Positions 1-7,683 of a stretch of 64,000 bases of DNA are shown piece after piece. The notes beneath the pieces were generated by a model. It did not search any database. It saw only the letters and a program-made list of their open reading frames with translations, and was not told the DNA's origin. This DNA comes from Trichodesmium sp002260545 (GTDB taxonomy: Bacteria > Cyanobacteriota > Cyanobacteriia > Cyanobacteriales > Microcoleaceae): NCBI RefSeq assembly GCF_050016015.1, contig NZ_JBNHEQ010000298.1, positions 1 to 64,000 on the forward strand. The letters are read 5' to 3'. The first letter of the stretch is position 1. Every line of letters starts with the position of its first letter. The position numbers were made by a program, and so were the translations under genes.

Positions 1-51
1 GCCAAACACCATACAGACGATTAATCAAACAATGGTTAAGAGCCTGAGTTT

Positions 52-1179
52 TTGATAACAAACATGGAAGGTACACCACAGTCCGGGGTAATTAGTCCCT
101 TACTAGCAAACATCGCCCTACACGGTATGGAAAAAAGGATAAAAGAGTTTGCCAAAACCACTTATATGAAATGGAATGGTAAGCAATTAAGTCCAAGTAG
201 CAAAGCCCAAAGGATCACTCTAGTACGCTACGCCGATGACTTTGTAATCCTACATGAAGATATCAAAGTAGTGTTACAATCAAAAGCCGTAATACAGGAA
301 TGGTTAAACCAGATAGGATTAGAACTAAAACCAGAAAAGACCAAAATTGCCCAAACCTTGGAAGAATATGAAGGTAATAAACCCGGATTTGATTTCTTAG
401 GATTCACAATCAGGCAATGGAAGGTTAAGTCAACTAAACAAGGATTTAAGACGCTGATTAAACCATCCTCCAAGAGTATCAAAACTCATTATCGGAAACT
501 GGCGGATAATATATCCGATAAACGTAAAACCATTCCGACCAAAGCTTTGATAGTTCAACTAAATCCGGTAATCATAGGATGGTGTAACTACTTCTCAACC
601 GTAGTCAGTAAGAAGACATTTGCAAAAATGGATATGCTTCTATGGAAAAGATTATGGCGATGGGCAAGTAGAAGGCATCCAAATAAGTCGGCTAAATGGG
701 TGAAGAAAAAGTATTTTCCTCATTGTAAAGAAACCAGAAATTGGTTGCTTAATGACGGCGAATATATACTAAACCTACACTCAGATGTTCCTATTGTAAG
801 ACACATTAAAGTAAAAGGTAATAAATCCCCTTATGACGGCGATTGGACTTATTGGAGTAATAGAATCGGTAAATATCCAGGTGTAAGGAAAGAAGTCACA
901 ACGCTGTTAAGACGGCAAAAGAATAAATGCGCATTTTGTGGACTAACCTTTAGCCCGACTGACCTTATGGAAATTGACCATATAAAACCAAGGTCTAAAG
1001 GTGGTGACAACACATATAAAAATAAACAATTGTTACACCGACATTGCCACGACAGTAAAACGGCTTTAGATAAAAAGACATATCCAAAATTTAGGCCACA
1101 GGACTTACCTGAAAATTATGTATGGATTGACGATATGTTAATTTTAAAGCATGATGTGCCTATGAAAAAGGACGGCTAA
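52..1179 (+). pseudogene. Group II intron-encoded reverse transcriptase/maturase, 5' part decayed
   Basis: This is the 3' portion of a group II intron protein. Such proteins act as reverse transcriptase, splicing maturase and target-site endonuclease. The visible order is the end of the RT domain (GTPQSGVISPLL at about residues 7-18, catalytic YADD at 60-63), the maturase X domain (about 150-230), and a C-terminal HNH nuclease (CxxC at 293-296, DH at 309-310, CH at 332-333). The open frame begins at a TTG that is not a natural start. Upstream, another frame reads IKQWLRA, then a TGA, then VFDNKH, which matches the residues that normally precede the GTPQ motif. The gene therefore carries a nonsense codon and a frameshift near bases 44-62, and its N-terminus lies outside the window. 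The usual GTPQGG is GTPQSG here. Confidence 0.85.
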
Positions 1180-1184
1180 GAGAG

Positions 1185-1255
1185 GAGCCGGATGAGGTGA
1201 AAGTCTCAAGTCCGGTTCTAAAGACGAGTCGGGTAGGGTAACTTACCTGACTTAG
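1185..1255 (+). ncRNA. Group II intron domains V and VI (3' end of intron)
   Basis: Immediately after the maturase stop is a 34-nt domain V hairpin (1185-1218) that opens with GAGCCG and closes with CCGGTTC. It has the usual internal AAAG-containing tip. A weaker hairpin follows at about 1225-1252 (AGTCGGGTA pairing with TTACCTGACT) and fits domain VI. The 3' splice junction should lie at about 1250-1256. Domain V looks intact although the encoded protein is broken, so the RNA could still be spliced in trans (inference). Confidence 0.75.
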
Positions 1256-1308
1256 TTTAACAAGAAAGCTAAATTAAAAGTTGACACTAGATTAATAATT
1301 AAAGTTCA

Positions 1309-2226
1309 ATGAAATCGGGTCTTGGTAATGACCCAGGCTTGATGAAGTCCTTATTACTACATAGTATTGATATTGGACTGGTTCTAGCCCTGATATATAT
1401 GGTGCTAGTCATCATAGGGGAACGTCGTACATTATGGATGGTAAGGGGCTTTATAGTCTTAATGTTGGCTTCTGCTTTAAGTCATTGGGCAGGATTAAGA
1501 CTATTAAGTTTTGCCCTCAACAGCCTAGTGATTGGTTCTGCCGTCTCAATGGCAGTAATATTACAATCAGAATTCCGTAGATTTCTCGAACAGTTGGGAC
1601 AGGGGGAAATTCTACAAATGTTTGGACACGATCGCCGAGTTCTACCTGAATCAGATAACATTATTGATGTAATAGTAGAAGCAATCAAACAATTGTCCCA
1701 AAATCGTATAGGTGCCTTGTTAATTATAGAAACAGATGGACCTATTGATGAAAGAGATTTTTCTGTACCTGGTGTAAAGTTAAATGCTGAACTTTCTAAG
1801 GAGCTATTACAAACTATTTTTCAGCCAAAAACTTTATTACATGATGGAGCAGTTCTAATTAGAGAACGCAAGATTATGTCGGCTGGTGTGATTCTACCAC
1901 TCTCTGAAAGAATAGCTTCCAGACAACTAGGGACTCGTCATAGAGCGGCTATGGGAATTACAGAACAAGTAGAAAAATGCCTTTGTATAGTGGTATCTGA
2001 AGAAACTGGTTCTATTTCTCTAGCAGAAAAAGGAACTTTGAATCGGCCTTTAACAGGTAATAAACTAAAGGAGTTATTAGAAGAACGTCTATTTCTATCC
2101 GGTAGTGAAAAAAATACAAATTCAATCCCTATACTTAGTCTGGGACGTCAAATAGGATCAAAAGGATCGAGATTAATTTCATGGGTACTTCGTCAAAGTC
2201 CATCAGCTCCTCGAAAGAAAAGATGA
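1309..2226 (+). CDS. cdaA: Diadenylate cyclase CdaA (DisA_N domain membrane protein)
   Basis: This is the membrane-bound cyclase that makes cyclic di-AMP from two ATP. Three hydrophobic N-terminal helices (about residues 18-85) precede a DisA_N catalytic domain. The domain carries the DGA motif at 179-181 (LLHDGAVLI) and the RHR motif at 210-212 (GTRHRAAMG), both needed for cyclase activity. The length of 305 aa is slightly longer than usual. The ATG at 1342 (MKSLLLHS) is an equally plausible start and gives 294 aa. No clear ribosome site precedes either start. The stop overlaps the start of uppS in an ATGA arrangement, so the two genes are probably translationally coupled. A group II intron ends only about 55 bases upstream of the first start. 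Confidence 0.93.
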   Translation: MKSGLGNDPGLMKSLLLHSIDIGLVLALIYMVLVIIGERRTLWMVRGFIVLMLASALSHWAGLRLLSFALNSLVIGSAVSMAVILQSEFRRFLEQLGQGEILQMFGHDRRVLPESDNIIDVIVEAIKQLSQNRIGALLIIETDGPIDERDFSVPGVKLNAELSKELLQTIFQPKTLLHDGAVLIRERKIMSAGVILPLSERIASRQLGTRHRAAMGITEQVEKCLCIVVSEETGSISLAEKGTLNRPLTGNKLKELLEERLFLSGSEKNTNSIPILSLGRQIGSKGSRLISWVLRQSPSAPRKKR

Positions 2227-2969
2227 ATCAAGGAACTTGTTTACAAGATTTACCTGTTGACTTGAAACCGGAAAGGTTGCCTAACCATGTAGCTGTGATT
2301 ATGGATGGCAATGGTCGTTGGGCAAAAGATCGTGGTTTACCTCGCATTATGGGTCATAGGCGTGGAGTAGAGGCGCTGAAGGATCTACTACGATGCTGTA
2401 GAGATTGGGGTATAGAAGCCTTAACTGCCTATGCTTTTTCTAGTGAAAATTGGGGCAGACCTCTAGAGGAAGTTAATTTTTTAATGACTTTGTTTGAAAG
2501 AGTTCTGCGTCAAGAGCTACAAGAGATGATGGCAGAAGATGTTCAAATTAGATTTGTTGGTAATTTAAGTTCTTTGCCTCTGTCTTTACAAGCTGAGATT
2601 AAAAACTCAATGGAAACGACGAGGCCAAATCAGGGAATTAAGTTTACTGTAGCTACTAATTATGGGGGACGTCAAGAAATTATACAAGCTTGTCAAGCGA
2701 TCGCCATTCAAGTAGAAAAAGGTCTGCTCAAACCTGAAGAAATTAATGAAGAAATTTTTGAGCAATATCTTTATACTACTGGCATTTCTCATCCAGATTT
2801 ATTAATTCGTACCAGTGGGGAAATGCGAATTAGTAATTTTTTACTTTGGCAAATTGCTTATTCAGAAATTTATGTAACTGAGACATTTTGGCCTGACTTT
2901 AATCGTCCTGAATTTCATCGTGCTTTATCCGCTTATCAGCAACGTGAACGTAGATTTGGCAAAATCTGA
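2223..2969 (+). CDS. uppS: Isoprenyl transferase / undecaprenyl diphosphate synthase
   Basis: This is a cis-prenyltransferase that adds isopentenyl diphosphate units to farnesyl diphosphate, giving the C55 lipid carrier for peptidoglycan and polysaccharide export. The signature MDGNGRWA (residues 27-34, with the catalytic Asp) is followed by GHRRGVE, YAFSSENW and the C-terminal DLLIRTSGEMRISNF block. I chose the ATG at 2223 because it overlaps the cdaA stop (ATGA) and gives 248 aa, the normal family length. An in-frame ATG at 2181 inside cdaA would add 14 residues. The cdaA-uppS pairing joins c-di-AMP signalling with envelope-precursor synthesis. Confidence 0.95.
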   Translation: MNQGTCLQDLPVDLKPERLPNHVAVIMDGNGRWAKDRGLPRIMGHRRGVEALKDLLRCCRDWGIEALTAYAFSSENWGRPLEEVNFLMTLFERVLRQELQEMMAEDVQIRFVGNLSSLPLSLQAEIKNSMETTRPNQGIKFTVATNYGGRQEIIQACQAIAIQVEKGLLKPEEINEEIFEQYLYTTGISHPDLLIRTSGEMRISNFLLWQIAYSEIYVTETFWPDFNRPEFHRALSAYQQRERRFGKI

Positions 2970-2984
2970 TTGATTGAAGTGAAA

Positions 2985-3257
2985 CTAAGGTCCGGAAAAG
3001 ATTGCTGCTTCAAGATCCTGCCGAGCCAAGGAATATTTAAAAGAGCGTTGAATATCAGTACCATCAATACCTGCATCTACATAACGTACAGTAAGTTGAT
3101 CTATTTCAAGTAATAACTCTGCTTTCCAAGCTGGTCTTTCAACCCACCAACAGTGCAATTTTTCCGAATTTTGTTGGCAGCCATTTTCTTGAAGCCATTG
3201 CTCAATTTTCGGTAGAGGATGATTATATAAGGGAGTATCTGGGTTAGGAAGATCCAT
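2985..3257 (-). CDS. DUF3143 domain protein
   Basis: This small soluble protein of 90 aa begins MDLPNPDTPLYNHPL and contains the conserved cyanobacterial stretch IEQWLQENGC...CWWVERPAWKAELLLEID. I recognise it as the DUF3143 family, whose function is not known. The open frame can extend to 3341, but the conserved block begins at the ATG at 3257. It is convergent with uppS, with only 15 bases between the two ends. The next gene upstream on the same strand is a J-domain protein. This pairing recurs in cyanobacteria and suggests, but does not prove, a link to chaperone work. Confidence 0.75.
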   Translation of the reverse strand: MDLPNPDTPLYNHPLPKIEQWLQENGCQQNSEKLHCWWVERPAWKAELLLEIDQLTVRYVDAGIDGTDIQRSFKYSLARQDLEAAIFSGP

Positions 3258-3785
3258 TTCTTTTATTTCTACAAAACAACAAAAAATATCTAGATTTTTC
3301 GCCGTTGCTGAAATGTAATGGTGAGTAGCTGAAGGTAACATCGGAAAACTTATGTTTTTCGTTGATACTTAATATAAAAATCATTACCACTCAGCAACGC
3401 CGATTTTTCTGATACTCTCTTAATTATATAGCGGTTTTGGCATGGATGAACCACAAAATTAATATCAAGTCTGGTACATCGGTATTGTTATAGTGGAGGT
3501 CAAGTCATAAGTCAGAAGTTCTAATAAAGCAGGAAAAACTTTAAACCTAGGAGGGTAGATATTTCTTGAGTTTTTACACAAACGATACTAACTAAATTAA
3601 TATAAAACAGTAGCAATACTAGGTATCTTCCATGAAATCTCCTTACTATCTTTTACGAATTATGAAAACTTCTATAATTTTTAATTTAATTGGGATATTT
3701 TGATTAATTTCAGGTCGAACTAGTCTAAATTTGATGGAATTAGAAAATTATCATAAGGATGCTAGATCAAGCCTAGATATATAAC
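3258..3785. other. Intergenic region, no gene seen
   Basis: AT-rich spacer between the J-domain and DUF3143 genes. It contains a partial copy (about 3428-3460) of the AGCGGTTTT-ended element described elsewhere in this window. No convincing reading frame or RNA gene was found. Confidence 0.5.
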
Positions 3786-4253
3786 TTAAATTCCTGGTGG
3801 TTCGATAGGTTGGATAGTTAACTCAGGACGCATGAGACCTATAATAATAGCTATTACCAAACAACCAAGGAGAGCAAGACCCATAATCAATAGGGCAAAT
3901 AATTCACCCGCAGATAATGGTCTATCTGTAGGGTCTAAGTAACTAGATAAATTTCTCCATTGTGAACGGGATACATGAGTGCTGAAGTTAACTCTTTCCT
4001 CAAAATCATTTATATATAAATGCCTAATCTTTTTATCATACTCTAATCTTCTTTCGGAGTCTACTAAAGTAGCATAAGCTTCATTAATTTGCTGGAATTT
4101 AGCAGTGGCGAGTGCTGGTGGCATATCTGTAGTATCTGGATGATAATGCTTACTTAATTCCCGATATGCTCTTCTAATTTCTTGATTAGATGCTTTTGGT
4201 TGGAGTCCCAGTAAAGAATAATAAGTTACGCCCAAAGGAGTATATTTTGACAT
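3786..4253 (-). CDS. J-domain protein with C-terminal membrane anchor
   Basis: An N-terminal DnaJ domain (about residues 8-78) carries the HPD tripeptide at 38-40 that stimulates Hsp70 ATPase. A linker follows, then a single strongly hydrophobic segment at about 117-141 and a short Pro-rich tail. There is no Gly/Phe or zinc region, so this is a type III J-protein, probably recruiting a DnaK to a membrane. It is 155 aa and co-directional with the DUF3143 gene about 530 bases downstream. The membrane that carries it (plasma or thylakoid) cannot be told from sequence. Confidence 0.85.
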   Translation of the reverse strand: MSKYTPLGVTYYSLLGLQPKASNQEIRRAYRELSKHYHPDTTDMPPALATAKFQQINEAYATLVDSERRLEYDKKIRHLYINDFEERVNFSTHVSRSQWRNLSSYLDPTDRPLSAGELFALLIMGLALLGCLVIAIIIGLMRPELTIQPIEPPGI

Positions 4254-4543
4254 TCTTCAAATTATTATAACTTTATCTCACTAAATTAATTTTTACCAAT
4301 AGTTATCTTTTTATTTACTAATTTCTCTTGACACTATAGCAACTATAATTGTTTAGGATTGCACAATGACGCAAGATTATTTTTTATCAATAATTAACTA
4401 TATGAAAGATTGAGTGAATTAATCCTAATCTTTAGATAATTTACCATTTTCTAAATCAGTCTCATCCCACTCAAATTTTAAAATAATCTAATTAATATTA
4501 ATCACAATTATTACAGACTAGAAAACTTAGAAAAGCTTAAACT

Positions 4544-4771
4544 TTAATCATTCCATTCCCCTCTTGGAGGAATCGGGGGATTTCTCTGAAGGGTTAGAGC
4601 TAACTCATCTTCTGGCAGTCCTCCTCTCAACCACTGACGAAGGGCACTTTCAATTACTTTGCTAGGGTCATTTGTTAAATGCTTAACTTGATCTAATAAC
4701 CTAGGGTCTATACTTATAGATAATTCGACTTTCTCCAGAGACTTTTGCCGATCAACTTTAGGCTCATTCAT
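4544..4771 (-). CDS. Ribbon-helix-helix protein, antitoxin-like, no toxin partner
   Basis: A 75-aa protein whose core VELSISIDPRLLDQVKHLTNDPSKVIESALRQWLRG fits a ribbon-helix-helix DNA-binding fold as in CcdA/MetJ-Arc antitoxins. It has a beta strand at about residues 16-22 and two helices after it. The acidic, Pro-rich tail ending PPIPPRGEWND could be a partner-binding region. No toxin-sized frame lies beside it: 290 bases separate it from the J-domain gene downstream and about 520 bases of non-coding DNA lie upstream. It may be an orphan antitoxin or a small repressor. Confidence 0.65.
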   Translation of the reverse strand: MNEPKVDRQKSLEKVELSISIDPRLLDQVKHLTNDPSKVIESALRQWLRGGLPEDELALTLQRNPPIPPRGEWND

Positions 4772-5294
4772 AATAAGACAATCCTAAATTTAGAAGACTT
4801 CTATAATATACTAATATCTACTAACTAATTTAACTTAAGGAATATGATGAATTTGTATTTTTATGATTTACGTTTAAAGATATTTTCGTAAAAATACCAC
4901 ATAAAGATTGATTTGTCAAACCAGAAAATAATCTTATACATATTTACGAGTAATATATTTGATTTTTAACAGTGACTCGAACAGAAATGAAGGAAGGCCA
5001 GAAATTTAACAAGCCATCAGCTATTAGCTAAAATCGCTGGGTTTAAGTCTTCCATGGTTAGAGCGAAAAATTAGTGGTGTAGGTTAGATATGGGTTAGCA
5101 TCCGCCATTATTCTACCTTGAGAGCTGTTTTGCTAGACAAAATGTTTGCGGAGCATGACCCATCCCCAGGGGATAGGAAGAGGTTAACCGCTAACTACTG
5201 AGTGCGACTTCAATAATTAAAATATGTTAAGAAAATAGATATATTTTACCGAGACCATAAGAAAAACACGGAAGCTCAAATTATTAACAAAAGT
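4772..5294. other. Intergenic region upstream of lepA with a possible structured RNA
   Basis: AT-rich on the left. From about 5040 to 5215 the base composition rises and several segments are complementary: AAGTC near 5046 with GACTT near 5207, GGTTAG near 5056 with CTAAC near 5190, and ATGGGT near 5091 with ACCCAT near 5160. This could be a folded small RNA or the lepA leader. It also includes a TTTGCGGAGCAT motif found in the local repeats, so a repeat origin is equally possible. Confidence 0.3.
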
Positions 5295-7100
5295 ATGACA
5301 AAAGTTCCTGTATCTCACATTCGTAACTTTTCAATCATTGCTCATATCGATCATGGAAAATCAACCCTAGCCGATCGCCTCCTACAAGCAACTGGCACAG
5401 TGGCAGATCGTGAAATGAAAGAGCAATTCCTAGACACAATGGACTTAGAAAGGGAGCGTGGCATCACAATTAAACTACAAGCTGCCCGCATGGATTATAG
5501 CGCTAAAGATGGTAAAGAGTATGTATTAAATCTAATCGACACGCCTGGTCATGTAGATTTTTCTTATGAGGTATCCCGTTCCTTAGCAGCCTGTGAAGGT
5601 GCTTTATTAGTAGTAGATGCTTCCCAAGGAGTAGAAGCTCAGACCTTAGCTAATGTATATCTAGCTTTGGAACATGACCTAGAAATTATTCCAGTTTTAA
5701 ATAAAATTGACCTTCCTGGAGCAGAACCAGATAGAGTTAAACAAGAAATAGAAGATATAATTGGCCTAGATTGTTCGGGGGCAATTTTAGCATCTGCCAA
5801 AGAAGGAATAGGAGTTCCTGAAATTCTAGAATCCATAGTTCAATTAGTACCACCACCACAAGATACTATTGATGAAAAATTACGGGCCTTAATATTTGAT
5901 AGTTATTATGACCCATATCGAGGGGTCATCGTATATTTCCGAGTCATGGATGGGACTATTGCTAAAGGCGATCGAGTCCGACTTATGGCATCAGGAAAAG
6001 AATATGACATAGATGACTTAGGAGTTCTCTCCCCTACCCAAAAACCAGTAAAAGAACTCCATGCAGGAGAAGTAGGTTATTTCTCAGCAGCTATCAAAGC
6101 AGTAGAAGATGCCAGAGTAGGAGATACAATTACTCTGGCCAAAAAACAAGCAAAAGCTCCTCTACCTGGTTACACAGAAGCTAAACCTATGGTATTTTGT
6201 GGATTATTTCCCACCGATGCTGACCAGTTCCCAGATTTGCGAGAGGCATTAGACAAACTCAAACTTAATGATGCAGCTTTGTCTTATGAACCAGAAACAT
6301 CAAGCGCTATGGGTTTTGGATTTCGGTGTGGCTTTTTAGGACTGCTCCACATGGAAATTGTCCAGGAAAGATTAGAGCGAGAATATAACTTAGATTTGAT
6401 TGTCACATCTCCATCAGTAGTTTATCAAGTAACTACTAATCAAGGAGAAGTAATCCTAGTTGATAACCCAAACTTATTGCCAGAGCCTAATTATCGAGAA
6501 AAAATCGAAGAGCCTTATGTCCAAGTAGAAATGATTACCCCAGAAGAATATGTAGGGACATTAATGGAGTTGGGTCAATCACGACGGGGTGTATTTAAGG
6601 ACATGAAGTATCTTGCTCAGGGTAGAACTACTTTAATATATGAAATACCTTTAGCAGAGGTAGTGACAGATTTTTTCGACCAAATGAAATCTCGGTCTCG
6701 TGGTTATGCTAGTATGGAGTATCATCTTATAGGCTACCGTGAGAATCCTTTGGTGAAGTTGGATATTATGATTAATGCTGAACCAGTGGATGCTTTAGCA
6801 GTAATCGTACATAAGGATAAGGCTTATGGGGTAGGTCGTGCTTTGGCAGAAAAGCTGAAAGAATTAATTCCCCGTCATCAATTTAAAGTACCAATTCAAG
6901 CATCCATCGGCGCTAAAGTTATTGCTAGTGAGCATATTCCTGCTTTACGGAAAGACGTTTTAGCTAAATGTTATGGTGGGGATATTAGCCGTAAGAAAAA
7001 ATTACTACAAAAACAGGCCAAAGGTAAAAAACGAATGAAGTCATTAGGTACAGTTGATGTACCACAAGAAGCTTTTATGGCAGTTTTGCGATTAGATTAA
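5295..7100 (+). CDS. lepA: Elongation factor 4 (LepA), ribosome back-translocating GTPase
   Basis: A translational GTPase that acts on stalled or mis-translocated ribosomes. The 601-aa length is normal. The N-terminal G domain shows G1 AHIDHGKST (residues 16-24), a G2 threonine in RGITIK, G3 DTPGH, G4 NKID and G5 SAKEG. EF-G-like domains follow, then the LepA-specific basic C-terminal domain (YGGDISRKKKLLQKQAKGKKRMK), which binds the ribosome. The ATG is preceded by no strong ribosome site, but the N-terminus aligns with the family. It is monocistronic, and a perfect REP palindrome lies 47 bases beyond the stop. Confidence 0.97.
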   Translation: MTKVPVSHIRNFSIIAHIDHGKSTLADRLLQATGTVADREMKEQFLDTMDLERERGITIKLQAARMDYSAKDGKEYVLNLIDTPGHVDFSYEVSRSLAACEGALLVVDASQGVEAQTLANVYLALEHDLEIIPVLNKIDLPGAEPDRVKQEIEDIIGLDCSGAILASAKEGIGVPEILESIVQLVPPPQDTIDEKLRALIFDSYYDPYRGVIVYFRVMDGTIAKGDRVRLMASGKEYDIDDLGVLSPTQKPVKELHAGEVGYFSAAIKAVEDARVGDTITLAKKQAKAPLPGYTEAKPMVFCGLFPTDADQFPDLREALDKLKLNDAALSYEPETSSAMGFGFRCGFLGLLHMEIVQERLEREYNLDLIVTSPSVVYQVTTNQGEVILVDNPNLLPEPNYREKIEEPYVQVEMITPEEYVGTLMELGQSRRGVFKDMKYLAQGRTTLIYEIPLAEVVTDFFDQMKSRSRGYASMEYHLIGYRENPLVKLDIMINAEPVDALAVIVHKDKAYGVGRALAEKLKELIPRHQFKVPIQASIGAKVIASEHIPALRKDVLAKCYGGDISRKKKLLQKQAKGKKRMKSLGTVDVPQEAFMAVLRLD

Positions 7101-7147
7101 TAATCAAAGGGAATTGCTGAAGTATGGGTATGATTTGAGTTTTTAAG

Positions 7148-7175
7148 GTAGGGACGTTGCATGCAACGTCCCTAC
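7148..7175. repeat. 28-bp perfect REP palindrome (GTAGGGACGTT family)
   Basis: Perfect 28-bp palindrome starting GTAGGGACGTTGC and ending in its complement. It lies just after lepA and could end its transcript as a hairpin. At least nine related palindromes occur in the window, at about 13334, 16223, 23454, 44471, 51245, 54707, 58593, 60742 and 62780. Confidence 0.85.
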
Positions 7176-7282
7176 GGAGTGTTTCGTTCTTAATAGATAT
7201 CTCCAACAATGAAAAATAAAATCAATTCTGATCTAGAAATTGTCAATTATTTCTCACTGTTACCTGTTATATGTTCCCTGTT

Positions 7283-7602
7283 CCCTCTTTTCTAGAGATG
7301 TCTAATAGGAACAGAAGTAGTGAAAGGGGGTAAATATTTATAATTATTATCTAGATTGTGCAACACCAGTGAAAGAAAGTAGTTTTTTAAAGATTTGATA
7401 AGCTAGCTTTACAGAGTATTTCAGAGCAAGACTTTGTTCCCTTTTCCCTCTTTTCTGGAGATGTCTAATAGGAACAGAAGTAGTGAAAGAGGGTAAATAT
7501 TTATAATTATTATCTAGATTGTGCAACACCAGTGAAAGAAAGTAGTTTTTTTTAAGATTTGATAAGCTAACGGTACAAAGTATTTCAGAGCAAGACTTTG
7601 TT
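7283..7602. repeat. Tandem duplication of a ~157-bp intergenic segment
   Basis: Two head-to-tail copies, about 7283-7438 and 7446-7602. They share CTCTTTTCT(A/G)GAGATGTC at the left and CAGAGCAAGACTTTGTT at the right and differ at only a few positions. They lie directly upstream of the UDP-glucuronate decarboxylase gene, so the promoter region of that gene may be duplicated. No reading frame is convincing. Confidence 0.8.
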
Positions 7603-7683
7603 AGTGTATGATTGAATTTAATGTGGTTATTCAATTATCCATTGAAAACCACAACAAATTATAATCCTAGTTCTTTGGCAATA

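Noticed and set aside
228..482. 84-codon frame on the minus strand inside the intron protein
   Set aside because: Shadow of the reverse transcriptase frame with no recognisable domain.
7347..7634. 95-codon minus-strand frame over the duplicated spacer
   Set aside because: It runs across a tandem duplication of non-coding DNA and overlaps the start region of uxs; no protein features.
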